A program made the translations under genes and the position numbers. Source: Pseudomonas laurylsulfativorans (GTDB lineage Bacteria; Pseudomonadota; Gammaproteobacteria; Pseudomonadales; Pseudomonadaceae). From it: a stretch of 64,000 nucleotides of DNA. The DNA lies in NCBI RefSeq assembly GCF_002906155.1, contig NZ_MUJK01000002.1:744001-808000 (forward strand), read 5' to 3'. Below, piece after piece: positions 1-8,730 of the stretch; position 1 is the first letter of the stretch; every line of letters begins with the position of its first letter. Below the pieces are notes generated by a model. That model was not told the DNA's origin. It saw only the letters and a program-made list of their open reading frames with translations, and ran no database searches.

Positions 1-1085
1 CAAGCAACTACATTGGTGCCTCGGCGGGTCTCTTGCGCGAGAAAGTAGCGACTGCACGGCAGCCCTTTGTCAAAATCGGTGAAGATGCCCAGCGCAATCC
101 GGCCTGGCAAACTCACGGGCGCAAATCCCTGACTGTTCTTGTCGTGGGTGAAAGTGCCCGGGCGGAGAACTTCGGCATCCTTGGCTATAGCCGCGACACC
201 ACGCCGAAACTGAGTAAGGAAGACGGCCTGATCGCCTTCACCGATGTGCACTCATGCGGTACTGAAACTGCCGTCTCGGTGCCTTGCATGTTCTCCAATA
301 TGGGGCGCAAGGACTACAACGCCAGCAAGGCAAAGAACGAAGAAGGCCTGCTGGATGTGCTCAAGCGTGCAGGTATCGACGTGATCTGGCGCGACAACCA
401 GTCAGGCTGCAAAGGTACGTGCGATCGCGTCACCGTTGACGATGTCAGCAATCTGAAAGATCCGGCGCTGTGCGCCAACAGTGAATGCCGCGACGAAATC
501 CTCCTGCAAGGGCTGCAACATTTCATCGATACCCTGGACAAGGACACGGTATTGGTATTGCACCAGATGGGCAGCCACGGTCCGGAGTACTTCAAGCGTT
601 ATCCGAAAGAGTTCGAGCACTTCACCCCGGTTTGCGAAAGTAATGCCCTGAACAATTGCAGTCGCGAAAGTATCGTCAACGGCTACGACAACACCCTGGT
701 GTATACCGATCATGTGCTGTCGACCTTGATCGATCTGTTGCGCAGCAATCAGGAAAAAGTGGATACCGCGATGCTGTACCTGTCGGACCACGGCGAATCC
801 CTGGGTGAGTACAACTTGTTCCTCCACGGCACGCCTTACATGCTGGCACCGGAGCAGCAAAAGCATGTGGCGATGTTTGCCTGGTTCTCCGACAGCTATA
901 AAAAGTCGTTTGCGGTAGATACCCACTGCCTGCAACAGAGTCGTGAAAAGCCCCTGAGCCAGGACAACCTGTTCCATTCGATGCTTGGGCTGCTGGAGGT
1001 CAACAGCAAGGTCTACAACCAGGATCTGGACATGTTTGCCGGATGTCGTGGTCCGCTGGTCGACGGTGTGTTGGCCAAAGATTGA
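1..1085 (+). CDS. eptA: Phosphoethanolamine-lipid A transferase, C-terminal part (5' end outside window)
   Basis: Inner-membrane enzyme whose periplasmic domain moves phosphoethanolamine from phosphatidylethanolamine onto lipid A, lowering negative charge and polymyxin binding. About 360 residues of the sulfatase-fold catalytic domain are visible; the N-terminal membrane helices lie before the window. VVGESARAENFGILGYSRDT is the first metal-site motif. The second Thr of SCGTETAVSVPCMFS (codon at 267) corresponds to the phospho-acceptor Thr of the EptA/MCR family, and LSDHGESLGE supplies the metal-binding Asp-His. The frame is open to the window edge (upstream residues SNYIGASAGL), so the TTG at 33 is not a start. 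EptA and CptA-type relatives are hard to separate from this part alone. Confidence 0.9.
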   Translation, partial: SNYIGASAGLLREKVATARQPFVKIGEDAQRNPAWQTHGRKSLTVLVVGESARAENFGILGYSRDTTPKLSKEDGLIAFTDVHSCGTETAVSVPCMFSNMGRKDYNASKAKNEEGLLDVLKRAGIDVIWRDNQSGCKGTCDRVTVDDVSNLKDPALCANSECRDEILLQGLQHFIDTLDKDTVLVLHQMGSHGPEYFKRYPKEFEHFTPVCESNALNNCSRESIVNGYDNTLVYTDHVLSTLIDLLRSNQEKVDTAMLYLSDHGESLGEYNLFLHGTPYMLAPEQQKHVAMFAWFSDSYKKSFAVDTHCLQQSREKPLSQDNLFHSMLGLLEVNSKVYNQDLDMFAGCRGPLVDGVLAKD

Positions 1086-1157
1086 TTGCTCCGATTTTGT
1101 TTCACGCGGCGGCCGCCGATCCGCGGCCTGTAGAACCTTTATCAAGAGCCATTGCAC

Positions 1158-1808
1158 ATGTCCGCTCAGCCCCCATCCGCCATCGAGCTTGAGATTGCCC
1201 AGCGCTACGATCAGGAACACGCGCGCGCCTGCCTTCAGCCGCAAGCGCCTGGCCTGACCGGGCGTCTGGTGCTCTGGCGTGAGGAGCGCTTGGTGCGCAA
1301 TGCACTCAAGGTCGCTGGCGAACCGGGGCTGATCCTCGATGTGGCTTGCGGTGTGGGGCGTTTTTGGCCAGTGCTGGCCGAACATGCCAATCGGGTGATC
1401 CTGGCGACGGATCCGTCCCAGGACATCCTCGATCATGCCCTCACACACCACCCGCAGAGTCTGTTGAAGCGGGTCAAGACCTTTCAAAGCTCCGCGTTCA
1501 CGATTGGCTTGTCGGAGAACGCGGTTGACTGCATTTTTTGCATGCAACTGTTTCAGCACCTCACCAACCCGGAACATCGTCTGGCGATGCTGGGCGAGTT
1601 TTACCGGGTCAGTCGCGATACGGTGATGGTCGCGGTGCGCCTTGACGGTCGTTTCCAGAGCGCGGGTTCTGGGACGGAAGGGCCATTGCCGAGCAAGACC
1701 GAGGTGGAAAGCGAGTTCAGGCAGGCGGGTTTCCGTTTGCTCAGTCATCAGGACTTTTTCCCCGGTTGCGCGCGGATGCGGATCTACGTGCTGGGTAAGA
1801 CCAGCTAG
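1158..1808 (+). CDS. Class I SAM-dependent methyltransferase
   Basis: A 216-residue methyltransferase of unknown substrate. The SAM-binding glycine motif ILDVACGVGRFWPVLA lies near residue 60, followed by an acidic loop (VILATDPSQDIL) and a motif IV-like stretch (CIFCMQLFQHL) typical of type 11 methyltransferases. The ATG at 1158 is preferred over the TTG two codons upstream. It starts 72 bp after the phosphoethanolamine transferase in the same direction, so the two may be co-transcribed and it could act on lipid or envelope material, but nothing in the sequence shows the substrate. Confidence 0.8.
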   Translation: MSAQPPSAIELEIAQRYDQEHARACLQPQAPGLTGRLVLWREERLVRNALKVAGEPGLILDVACGVGRFWPVLAEHANRVILATDPSQDILDHALTHHPQSLLKRVKTFQSSAFTIGLSENAVDCIFCMQLFQHLTNPEHRLAMLGEFYRVSRDTVMVAVRLDGRFQSAGSGTEGPLPSKTEVESEFRQAGFRLLSHQDFFPGCARMRIYVLGKTS

Positions 1809-1931
1809 CGCGACGTTGTAGGACTATTCTTCATGTCACGCAGTAATTTTCGCTAACGCTCTTGTTCAGTGGATGCGCGGAAATCGCCGGGGGCGATATA
1901 TACTGCGCGCCATTCTTCAAGGGAGAGCCGT

Positions 1932-3065
1932 GTGGCCATCGATATTCACTGGATTCGCGACAACGATAGCCTCGGACGGTTGTGTGCCGAGTGGCAGCAG
2001 CTGCCATTCGTTGCCCTCGACACCGAATTCATGCGGGTCGACACCTTCTACCCGATCGCTGGTCTGCTGCAGGTCGGCGATGGCGAACGCGCCTACCTGA
2101 TTGACCCGCTGACCATCGACAACTGGCAACCATTGGCCGCATTGCTGGAAAACCCGGCCGTGGTCAAAGTTGTCCACGCTTGCAGCGAAGACCTCGAAGT
2201 CCTGCTACGCCTGACTGGCAGCCTGCCGGCGCCACTGTTCGATACCCAACTGGCCGCCGCTTACCTGAACCTCGGTTTTTCCATGGGCTATTCGCGGCTG
2301 GTGCAGGAAGTGCTTGGCATCGAACTGCCCAAGGGTGAAACCCGTTCCGACTGGCTGCAGCGCCCGCTTTCCGAAACGCAGATCAGCTATGCCGCCGAGG
2401 ACGCTGTGCATTTGGCTGAAGTCTTTGTAAGGCTGCGTCCAAAGCTGTCTGACGACAAGTACGCCTGGGTCCTGGAAGATGGCGCCGAATTGGTGGCCAA
2501 CCTGCGCCGCGAGATCGATCCGTACGAGGTCTATCGCGATGCCAAGCTGGCCTGGAAGCTGTCTCGCGCCCAACTCGCGGTTTTGCGTGAACTCTGCGCC
2601 TGGCGCGAAAAGGAAGCCCGGGCTCGTGACCTGCCGCGCAACCGGATTGTCCGCGAACATTCGTTGTGGCCGCTGGCGCGTACGCAACCGGATAACCTTG
2701 GTGCCCTGGCGAAAATCGAAGACATGCACCCGCGTACCGTGCGTCAGGACGGCGAGTTTCTGCTTGATCTGATCAAGCGCTCTGGCAGTGTGTCGCCTGA
2801 TCAATGGCCACCAGCCGTGCCGGAGCCGCTGCCAGTGGATGCCGCCGCGTTGCTCAAGCAACTGAAGGCCATTGGCCAGGCCGAGGCCGAGCGCCTGAAC
2901 ATCGCGCCGGAACTGATGCTGCGCAAGAAAACCCTGGAAGCGCTGCTCAAGAGCGGCTTCCCCAATGGTCCCTACCAATTGCCTGATTCGCTGCGTGGCT
3001 GGCGCCGCGAATTGATGGGCCAGGCGCTGCTCGACAGCCTGGCCACCGCCGGAGAACAGCCTTGA
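1932..3065 (+). CDS. rnd: Ribonuclease D
   Basis: A 3'-5' exoribonuclease (377 aa) that trims tRNA precursors and other structured RNAs. The DEDD exonuclease domain is intact: [14 protein letters not shown] (Exo I), [12 protein letters not shown] (Exo II) and [14 protein letters not shown] (Exo III, YxxxD form). An HRDC RNA-binding domain follows around residues 210-290. The ORF is open back to 1869, but the GTG at 1932 ([11 protein letters not shown]) has a clear AAGGGAGAG site about 7 bases upstream and gives the usual family length. Its stop overlaps the start of ycgL, so the two genes are translationally coupled. Confidence 0.93.
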   Translation: MAIDIHWIRDNDSLGRLCAEWQQLPFVALDTEFMRVDTFYPIAGLLQVGDGERAYLIDPLTIDNWQPLAALLENPAVVKVVHACSEDLEVLLRLTGSLPAPLFDTQLAAAYLNLGFSMGYSRLVQEVLGIELPKGETRSDWLQRPLSETQISYAAEDAVHLAEVFVRLRPKLSDDKYAWVLEDGAELVANLRREIDPYEVYRDAKLAWKLSRAQLAVLRELCAWREKEARARDLPRNRIVREHSLWPLARTQPDNLGALAKIEDMHPRTVRQDGEFLLDLIKRSGSVSPDQWPPAVPEPLPVDAAALLKQLKAIGQAEAERLNIAPELMLRKKTLEALLKSGFPNGPYQLPDSLRGWRRELMGQALLDSLATAGEQP

Positions 3066-3355
3066 AACGTATTTGTTCCATCTACCGCAGCTCGAAGAGA
3101 AACGAAATGTACCTGTACGTGCTCAAGAGCGATGCTCTGGAGCGCGTGCCGGATCCCCTGATGGCAGCCTTCGGCAAGGCCATCCACGCGTTCGACCTGG
3201 TGCTGACCCCCGAGCGCAAGCTGTCGCGCGAGGACATCGCGGTCGTACTGGAAAACCTCGACAAACAGGGTTATCACCTGCAAATGCCGCCTGCCGAAGA
3301 CGAGTACATCGAGCACTTGCCGGAAGAATTGTTGCGTCGCAACGATCCGGTGTGA
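3062..3355 (+). CDS. YcgL domain-containing protein
   Basis: A 97-residue cytoplasmic protein of the YcgL (DUF1315-like) family, function unknown. The family signature [17 protein letters not shown] lies at the N-terminus, and the C-terminal [18 protein letters not shown] matches other pseudomonad members. The TTG start shares four bases (TTGA) with the rnd stop; the next ATG at 3107 would remove the conserved N-terminal motif, so TTG is preferred. The rnd-ycgL pairing is common in gammaproteobacteria and hints at a link with RNA turnover, which remains an inference. Confidence 0.9.
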   Translation: MKRICSIYRSSKRNEMYLYVLKSDALERVPDPLMAAFGKAIHAFDLVLTPERKLSREDIAVVLENLDKQGYHLQMPPAEDEYIEHLPEELLRRNDPV

Positions 3356-3474
3356 GCGGCAGACAGGTTCTGTTCAGAATGGTAATGAAACACTGATTGA
3401 TTTTTGCGATGGCAGCATCGACGGAGCACCACTCTGTCGGCTGTCGTCTGCACCGTTTTTGAAAGGTTTGAAGC

Positions 3475-4407
3475 ATGCGCGTCCTGATTGCTGAACACGA
3501 CCACCCTGTGTACGCCCAACTGTTGCGCGAGGCGGCACCGGACCTGGAGGTGCTGACCAGCGGTGATTCCGCCGAGCTGGCCAGTCAGGCCGCCGACTGT
3601 CCGGTGTGGCTCGGCCAGCCTGATTTGCTGGCGACCCTGTTACGCCAGGGCCATCAACCGCAATGGCTGCAATCGACCTGGGCCGGCATTACGCCGCTGC
3701 TGGCCGACGGCTTGCCGCGGCACTATCGGCTGACGCGTGCCGTCGGCATCTTCGGCCAGGTCATGGCCGAGTACGTGCTCACCTATATGCTCGGTCACGA
3801 ACGTGAAGTACTGGCGCGGCTGGTTAGCCAGGTCGAGCGCAAATGGGACAGTCGCCATGGCCAGAGCCTGGCGGGGCGCAAGGTGCTGATCGTCGGCACG
3901 GGCGATATCGGTCAAAGTGTCGCGCAGTTCCTCGTGCCGTTTGGCGTCGAGCTGTATGGCGTTGCCAGCAGCGCGCGGGAGCAGGCACCGTTTATCGAAG
4001 TCGGTTCACTGGCGGATCTGCCACGGCTGGTGGGTGAGGTCGATTACGTGGTCAATCTGTTGCCGAACACGCCGGACACCCACGATATCTACGACGCGGC
4101 GCTGTTCAAGCAATTCAAGCCGACCGGGTTGTTCATCAACGCCGGGCGCGGTGTGGCGGTGGTCGATGCTGATCTGGTGGAAGCCTTGAAGGAAGGGCAT
4201 CTGGCGGGCGCGGTGATCGACGTGTGCCGTCAGGAGCCATTGCCGCAACGACATCCATTCTGGACCGCCTGGGGCCTGTTGCTGACCGGCCACAGCTCGG
4301 CACCGACCTCGCCGTCGCTGATGGTGAAGCTGTTTGTCGAAAACCTGCGGGCGTATCAGGCAGGAGAAGCGTTGCGCGGGGAAGTGGATTTCGATCGCGG
4401 GTATTGA
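3475..4407 (+). CDS. D-2-hydroxyacid dehydrogenase (GhrA-like)
   Basis: A 310-residue NAD(P)-dependent dehydrogenase that probably reduces 2-keto acids such as glyoxylate or hydroxypyruvate. The Rossmann motif VLIVGTGDIGQS lies near residue 140. The family's catalytic Arg, Glu and His are seen in INAGRGVAVV, CRQEPLP and LLTGHSSAPT. There is no N-terminal extension or regulatory ACT domain, in line with the short GhrA subgroup. It stands alone, 120 bp after ycgL and convergent with the nitroreductase. The exact substrate cannot be read from the sequence. Confidence 0.88.
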   Translation: MRVLIAEHDHPVYAQLLREAAPDLEVLTSGDSAELASQAADCPVWLGQPDLLATLLRQGHQPQWLQSTWAGITPLLADGLPRHYRLTRAVGIFGQVMAEYVLTYMLGHEREVLARLVSQVERKWDSRHGQSLAGRKVLIVGTGDIGQSVAQFLVPFGVELYGVASSAREQAPFIEVGSLADLPRLVGEVDYVVNLLPNTPDTHDIYDAALFKQFKPTGLFINAGRGVAVVDADLVEALKEGHLAGAVIDVCRQEPLPQRHPFWTAWGLLLTGHSSAPTSPSLMVKLFVENLRAYQAGEALRGEVDFDRGY

Positions 4408-4439
4408 TTCACCACTGATTCTGCCTGGTGCACCAAACC

Positions 4440-4467
4440 TGTGGGAGCGAGCTTGCTCGCTCCCACA
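4440..4467. repeat. Single perfect REP palindrome
   Basis: Arms TGTGGGAGCGAGC and GCTCGCTCCCACA are separated by TT, a fully self-complementary 28-bp element. It sits between the convergent hydroxyacid dehydrogenase and nitroreductase genes. No T-run follows, so it is better read as a fused REP pair than as an intrinsic terminator. Confidence 0.85.
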
Positions 4468-4484
4468 ATGTTTTTTGCAGTGGC

Positions 4485-5078
4485 TTAGAGGGTGAAGTCA
4501 CCTTCAGCCGCCAGCTCGCTCAACGGACGACGCGGGCTGGGTTCTTCACGGGCTTGCAGGTAATCCGCCAGACTCGCCTTGTCCCCCAGCTTGCCCACCG
4601 CGACGGCGGCGTGCAGGGCGTAGCCTTCCGGAATGTTCAGCTCCTTGCGGGTCAGTTCCTGGTCGAAACCGGCCATGCCGTGGGTGTGCCAGCCGCTCAG
4701 GCTTGCTTGCAAGGCCAGATGGCCCCAGGCCGAACCGGTGTCGAAGGTGTGCCACAGGGCCGGGGTTTCTTCGGTGGCGCCAGGCACGGCAAAGGTGGTT
4801 TTCGAAATCACGATCACCAGGGCCGAAGCATGTTGCGCCCAGCTGCGGTTGAATTCATTGAGCAGGCCCAGGTAACGCTCCCAGTTCGGCGTGTCGCGAC
4901 GTGCGTAAAGAAAGCGCCAGGGTTGCGAGTTGTAGGCCGAGGGTGCCCAGCGCGCGGCTTCGAAGAAGCTCAGCAGGGTTTGCTCCGGGATCGTTTCGCC
5001 AGTGAAGGCGCGGGGCGACCAGCGATCGGTGAACTGTGGGTGAATGGCGTAATCGGCAACGCGTGGGTTGGCACTCAT
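4485..5078 (-). CDS. Nitroreductase family protein
   Basis: A 197-residue FMN-dependent oxidoreductase of the nitroreductase superfamily, probably reducing nitroaromatics, quinones or similar acceptors with NAD(P)H. The N-terminal RWSPRAFTGETIPEQ and ARWAPSAYNSQPWRFLYA form the family's FMN-binding signature, and GSAWGHLALQASLSGWHTHG the middle motif. The frame runs back to 5300, but the ATG at 5078 has AAGGA upstream and aligns with the family start. No neighbouring gene indicates a pathway. Confidence 0.88.
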   Translation of the reverse strand: MSANPRVADYAIHPQFTDRWSPRAFTGETIPEQTLLSFFEAARWAPSAYNSQPWRFLYARRDTPNWERYLGLLNEFNRSWAQHASALVIVISKTTFAVPGATEETPALWHTFDTGSAWGHLALQASLSGWHTHGMAGFDQELTRKELNIPEGYALHAAVAVGKLGDKASLADYLQAREEPSPRRPLSELAAEGDFTL

Positions 5079-5357
5079 CAAGAGATTCCTTGCTACGTTT
5101 GAAAGTGAGGGTCGTCCGAAAACTGTGGGCACAGTTGGGCCGGGCCGTGAGGTTTTTCGAGAGCCGTGGCAGTTCACCGTAATGCAACGCGGTTGAGCGT
5201 TAATGGCACGCAGGTCTGGCTCCTTGCGATTGGCAAAGCTACTTGTCAGCGCAAAAACTGACAAGCCCGTTCTACCGACAGTCGCCAATGCTTGGCCCAA
5301 GGGGCTTCGGGCACTAAACTGGCGGCCTTTTCACCACCTGATGTCGATGCTCGAACC

Positions 5358-5807
5358 ATGGCCGCCAAAGTAGAACCGTTCTGGATACGCAAAACCCTCG
5401 ATCAACTCGATCAGGAGGAATGGGAGTCGCTGTGCGATGGCTGTGGATTGTGTTGCCTGCAAAAGCTTGAAGACGAAGACGACAACAGCGTTTATTACAC
5501 GCGCATCGCCTGCAAGCTGCTGGACCTGAAAACCTGCCAGTGCACGGACTATCCTAACCGCCGTGACTCTGTGCCGGACTGTATCCAGCTCACGCCGGGC
5601 AAGGCCGACGAATTCAAATGGCTGCCGCCGACCTGTGGCTATCGCCTGGTCAGTGAAGGCAAGGACCTGCCGTTGTGGCATCACCTGGTGTGCGGTGATC
5701 GCGATGCCGTGCATCACGAGCGGATTTCCCAGTCCGGGCGCATGCTCGCCGAGGGCAGCGTGCCGGAAGATGATTGGGAAGATCACCTGATTTTCCGCGC
5801 GGGTTGA
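5358..5807 (+). CDS. YcgN-family cysteine-cluster protein (UPF0260)
   Basis: A 149-residue cytoplasmic protein of unknown function. [11 protein letters not shown] near residue 30, with later cysteines in [28 protein letters not shown] and HLVCGD, is the family pattern and suggests an iron-sulfur or zinc site. The ATG at 5358 ([15 protein letters not shown]) is chosen because the upstream part of the frame lacks family similarity. The next gene begins 35 bp downstream in the same direction with its own strong RBS. Confidence 0.88.
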   Translation: MAAKVEPFWIRKTLDQLDQEEWESLCDGCGLCCLQKLEDEDDNSVYYTRIACKLLDLKTCQCTDYPNRRDSVPDCIQLTPGKADEFKWLPPTCGYRLVSEGKDLPLWHHLVCGDRDAVHHERISQSGRMLAEGSVPEDDWEDHLIFRAG

Positions 5808-5842
5808 CTGCCTGAGGATTAACCTTTCACGAAGGAGTGTGT

Positions 5843-7072
5843 ATGGCTGTGGGATGGCGGCAGGCGTGGGTCGCTGGATTACTGGCGGTGAGTTCGCCCG
5901 TATGGGCAGCGAACAAGGTCAATCTGGATTATCACGTGCGCCTGTTGCCGCAGAGCGATCAGGCCGAAGTGCGCCTGACGCTCGCCCAGGGTTCGGCGGT
6001 ACGCAGCCTGGACTTCAACCTCGGCGACGGCAGCCATTACAGCGATTTCAAGGCTGACGGCCAATGGCAACTGCCCCCCGGCAAAGCGGCGCGCGGTGTC
6101 TGGCGTCCGACTGCCGACAAGGCCAGCCTGACCTACCGCGTGAAAATCAGCCACGGGCGCAAGAACGGCAGCTTCGACACGCGCATGACGCCAAACTGGG
6201 CGTTGATGCGCGGCGACGATCTGGTGCCTGCGGCCAAACTCGATCAACAGGACGGCACTGAACTGGTTTCACGCCTTGAATTCGAGCTGCCCGGTGGCTG
6301 GAAAAGCGTTGAAACCGCCTGGCCACGAATCGCCAAGAACAAATTCCGTATCGATAACCCCTCCCGACTGTTCGACCGGCCCACGGGCTGGATGCTCGCC
6401 GGTCAGCTTGGCAGCCGCCGGACTCGTCTGGGCGAGACCGAAGTCACCGTCACCTCGCCGTTGGGGCAGGGGATGCGCCGTATGGATGCACTGACCCTGC
6501 TGACCTTCGTCTGGCCGCAACTGCAGGCGCTGTATCCGCGCCACCCCGGCAAGCTGTTGATCGTCGGGGCCAATGATCTAATGTGGCGCGGCAGCCAGTC
6601 GGCGCACGAGTCGATCTATCTCAACAGTCACCTGCCGCTGGTCAGCGAAAGCGGCACCAGTGCGTTGGTCCGTGAGTTGGCCCAGGTGTTCGGACGGATC
6701 AACGGCACCCAGCGCAGCGACTGGATCAGTGAAGGTTTTGCCGAGTATTACGCCATCGAACTGGTGCGCCGGGCCGGCGGCATGAGTGATGAGCGCTACG
6801 AGAGCCTGCACGGCAAGCTGGTCAGGGACAGCCAGAAAGTCACCACGCTGCGCGGCAAGCAGGTCAGCCCGGCGCAGGTGGCCAGGGCGGTGGTGTTGTT
6901 GCAGGAGCTGGACGGCGAGATTCGCCTGAAAACCCATAACAAGCGGTCACTGGACGACGTGTTGCAGGGGGCAATGCGGCTGGGGGATATCGATACCCAG
7001 GCGTTTGTTCAGCTCAGTGAGAGCGTGATCGGTGGTTCTTCAAAGGTACTCAGTACCGAGTTGATTCAATAA
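5843..7072 (+). CDS. Exported gluzincin-peptidase-like protein lacking the zinc histidines
   Basis: A 409-residue protein with a signal peptide ending ...SSPVWA before ANKV. The middle looks like a beta-sandwich followed by a helical domain. ALVRELAQVFGR (R277, Q281) and DWISEGFAEYY (E297) sit where M1/M61 metallopeptidases have HExxH and the downstream E of xxEGFxxYY. Both zinc histidines are replaced (H to R and H to Q), while the glutamates are kept. It is therefore probably a non-catalytic relative acting as a periplasmic binding or chaperone protein. The ATG at 5843 is chosen because AAGGAG lies just upstream, overlapping the alternative GTG at 5837. The M61-like assignment is by eye. 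Confidence 0.7.
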   Translation: MAVGWRQAWVAGLLAVSSPVWAANKVNLDYHVRLLPQSDQAEVRLTLAQGSAVRSLDFNLGDGSHYSDFKADGQWQLPPGKAARGVWRPTADKASLTYRVKISHGRKNGSFDTRMTPNWALMRGDDLVPAAKLDQQDGTELVSRLEFELPGGWKSVETAWPRIAKNKFRIDNPSRLFDRPTGWMLAGQLGSRRTRLGETEVTVTSPLGQGMRRMDALTLLTFVWPQLQALYPRHPGKLLIVGANDLMWRGSQSAHESIYLNSHLPLVSESGTSALVRELAQVFGRINGTQRSDWISEGFAEYYAIELVRRAGGMSDERYESLHGKLVRDSQKVTTLRGKQVSPAQVARAVVLLQELDGEIRLKTHNKRSLDDVLQGAMRLGDIDTQAFVQLSESVIGGSSKVLSTELIQ

Positions 7073-7077
7073 GTCCG

Positions 7078-7156
7078 CTATCGCTGGCAAGCCAGCTCCT
7101 ACATTTGATCCGTGGCGTTCACAAAATCGATGTAGGAGCTGGCTTGCCAGCGATGA
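7078..7156. repeat. REP doublet (REPIN), GCTGGC variant
   Basis: Inverted copies of TGTAGGAGCTGGCTTGCCAGCGAT flank a spacer of about 30 bp. The doublet lies between the convergent peptidase-like and DUF2892-like genes. Confidence 0.85.
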
Positions 7157-7184
7157 GGCCAGTGGCTTCAACGCAAATCCAGGA

Positions 7185-7550
7185 TCAAACCCCGGCTTTC
7201 GGCGACTTCAAAGAATCATTGCCGGTCACGGTCGCCGCCTCGGCATTGGCCTTCAACTGGCTCAGTTCTTCACCCGCCCGCTGGATTTTCGCCCGCACGT
7301 TGTCCATGTCCTGACGGCCTTTCTCCAGCAGGCTTTTCGCCGAGCTGTGGCCGGTGATACCGCGCGCCAAGGCCACGCCGCCGATGGCCACCTGGATCAG
7401 GCCGAAGATCCCGCCACGCCGCAGGCCCTTGCCGACCATCACCACGCCGCCGGCCAGGGAACCGATGCGTTCCCAGCCTTGCACGTTCTGTTCGGAGGGG
7501 CTCTGGAACGGGGTGGATTCGATACGCTCGACGCGTTTGAGTTCGCTCAT
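7185..7550 (-). CDS. DUF2892-like small membrane protein
   Basis: A 121-residue protein. The centre has two hydrophobic, glycine-rich segments (IGSLAGGVVMVGKGL and GGIFGLIQVAIGGVALARGI, about residues 28-64), resembling YgaP-type/DUF2892 inner-membrane domains. A charged, probably coiled C-terminal half follows (SLLEKGRQDMDNVRAKIQR). The ATG at 7550 is the only good start. Function is unknown, and it stands alone between convergent and co-directional neighbours. Confidence 0.75.
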   Translation of the reverse strand: MSELKRVERIESTPFQSPSEQNVQGWERIGSLAGGVVMVGKGLRRGGIFGLIQVAIGGVALARGITGHSSAKSLLEKGRQDMDNVRAKIQRAGEELSQLKANAEAATVTGNDSLKSPKAGV

Positions 7551-7630
7551 GGTCTGTCTCCAGGCTTCAGTGATCGATAGATAAGCTGACTGCCTGGGCA
7601 GGCTGCTTGTTCAATCGTATGTGCGGCGAT

Positions 7631-8101
7631 TCAGCGGAATTTTGGCCCGGAGCGGGTATTGAGCCCCTTGGCCATGCGGTCGTAGAGCACGACGTTGACC
7701 GTGGCGGCCAGGTTCATGCAACCGGTGGTCGGAATGTAGACCACGTCTTCGCACCAGTCGCGAATCTCTTTATCCAGCGATCCGTCTTCCGGGCCGAAGA
7801 TGTAGAGCGCACGATCCGGGTGGGTGTATTCGGGCAACGGGCGGGCACCTTCGACCAGTTCCACGGCGACGGGCACACAATTGAGCGGCAGGATTTTCTT
7901 CAGGTCGTCGATGCCGATCAGCGGGATGTCGTAGTGCACGCGCTTGGTATCGGTGACGAAGTCGGCGGCGCGCTCATAGCGCTTGCCGGTGTAGAACACC
8001 GACGCCACGCCATAACAGCCAGCGGCGCGCATCACCGAACCGACGTTCTCCGGTGATTTGGGGTTATACAAACCAATGCAGCTGTACCGTTTGTCTGCCA
8101 C
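7631..8101 (-). CDS. TrmH/SpoU-family RNA methyltransferase
   Basis: A 156-residue SPOUT-fold enzyme that probably 2'-O-methylates a tRNA or rRNA nucleotide using SAM. The three family motifs are present: NPKSPENVGSVMRAAGCYG (motif 1, with Asn and Arg), LYIFGPEDGSL (motif 2) and TTGCMNLAATVNVVLYDRM (motif 3, part of the knotted SAM site). There is no extra RNA-binding domain. The frame continues to 8215 into REP sequence, so the GTG at 8101 with AAAGG upstream is taken as start. The target RNA cannot be deduced. Confidence 0.85.
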   Translation of the reverse strand: MADKRYSCIGLYNPKSPENVGSVMRAAGCYGVASVFYTGKRYERAADFVTDTKRVHYDIPLIGIDDLKKILPLNCVPVAVELVEGARPLPEYTHPDRALYIFGPEDGSLDKEIRDWCEDVVYIPTTGCMNLAATVNVVLYDRMAKGLNTRSGPKFR

Positions 8102-8190
8102 GAGCGGGGTGCCTTTCGGGAAAAAAGCGCGATTATACGGGGATTGGGGCGGGGGTGTTCGGTTTGAGATTGGCGGTGTCTGAGCGATTG

Positions 8191-8288
8191 CTATCGCGAG
8201 CAAGCTCGCTCCCACAGAGGTCTCCGTCGTTCACAAATTTTGTGTACACCAGAGAACCTGTGGGAGCGAGCTTGCTCGCGATGAGGCC
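8191..8288. repeat. REP doublet (REPIN), GCGAGC family
   Basis: CGCGAGCAAGCTCGCTCCCACA and its inverse TGTGGGAGCGAGCTTGCTCGCG are separated by about 42 bp, between the SpoU methyltransferase start and the end of the HNH gene. Confidence 0.88.
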
Positions 8289-8308
8289 AGTTCAGGCGCT
8301 GAAGATCT

Positions 8309-8680
8309 TCAGTCTTCTTTTTTCATGAGGCCCGCGAGCGCCGCAAACGGGTTATGCGTGGCCTTGGCAATTTTCGGCGTGCTCAACGAGCCTTCGCCGA
8401 AATACTGCTGGTCGGTATACCGCGAGTGTTCGTTATCGTGGCAGTACAGGCACAACAGCTCCCAGTTCGAGCCGTCCTGCGGGTTGTTGTCGTGGTTGTG
8501 GTCGCGGTGGTGCACGGTCAGTTCGCTCAGGCGCTTGCCGGAGAATTCACGGGCGCAGCGGCCACAGACGTGCGGGTACATCTTCAGGGCCTTGTCGCGG
8601 TAGCCCATTTCCTTGTCGCGCTGGTTGTCGGCGAGGATGCGATCCAGCTTCGAAGTGTTGGTCGGGGTGGACGAACTCAT
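8309..8680 (-). CDS. YajD-like HNH nuclease family protein
   Basis: A 123-residue protein with a complete HNH fold: CGRC near residue 39, then VHHRDHNHDNNP and LLCLYCHDNEH supplying the ββα-metal histidines, Asn and the second CxxC pair. It is likely to bind zinc and to be a DNA nuclease. Members of this family are widespread single-copy housekeeping genes without a defined role. The region before CGRC is charged (DNQRDKEMGYRDKALK). No restriction methylase or phage gene is adjacent. Confidence 0.87.
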   Translation of the reverse strand: MSSSTPTNTSKLDRILADNQRDKEMGYRDKALKMYPHVCGRCAREFSGKRLSELTVHHRDHNHDNNPQDGSNWELLCLYCHDNEHSRYTDQQYFGEGSLSTPKIAKATHNPFAALAGLMKKED

Positions 8681-8730
8681 GGGTTCACCTTTGCAGAATG
8701 ACTAATGACGGTTATAGGGTGAAGTTTAGC

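Noticed and set aside
402..1748. 448-codon open frame on the minus strand opposite the EptA and methyltransferase genes
   Set aside because: It runs through two well-supported plus-strand genes with clear motifs, has a low-complexity His/Gln/Arg composition and no recognisable domain. It is a GC-rich shadow frame.
4440..4467. Perfect palindrome between convergent genes as a bidirectional terminator
   Set aside because: No T-run on either side, and the sequence is a standard REP unit.
4428..5102. Plus-strand frame opposite the nitroreductase
   Set aside because: The nitroreductase has family motifs and an RBS; the opposing frame has neither.
7078..8288. Regularly recurring palindromes that might suggest a CRISPR array
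   Set aside because: Copies are inverted rather than direct, widely spaced and scattered through the window, with no cas genes. They are REP elements.
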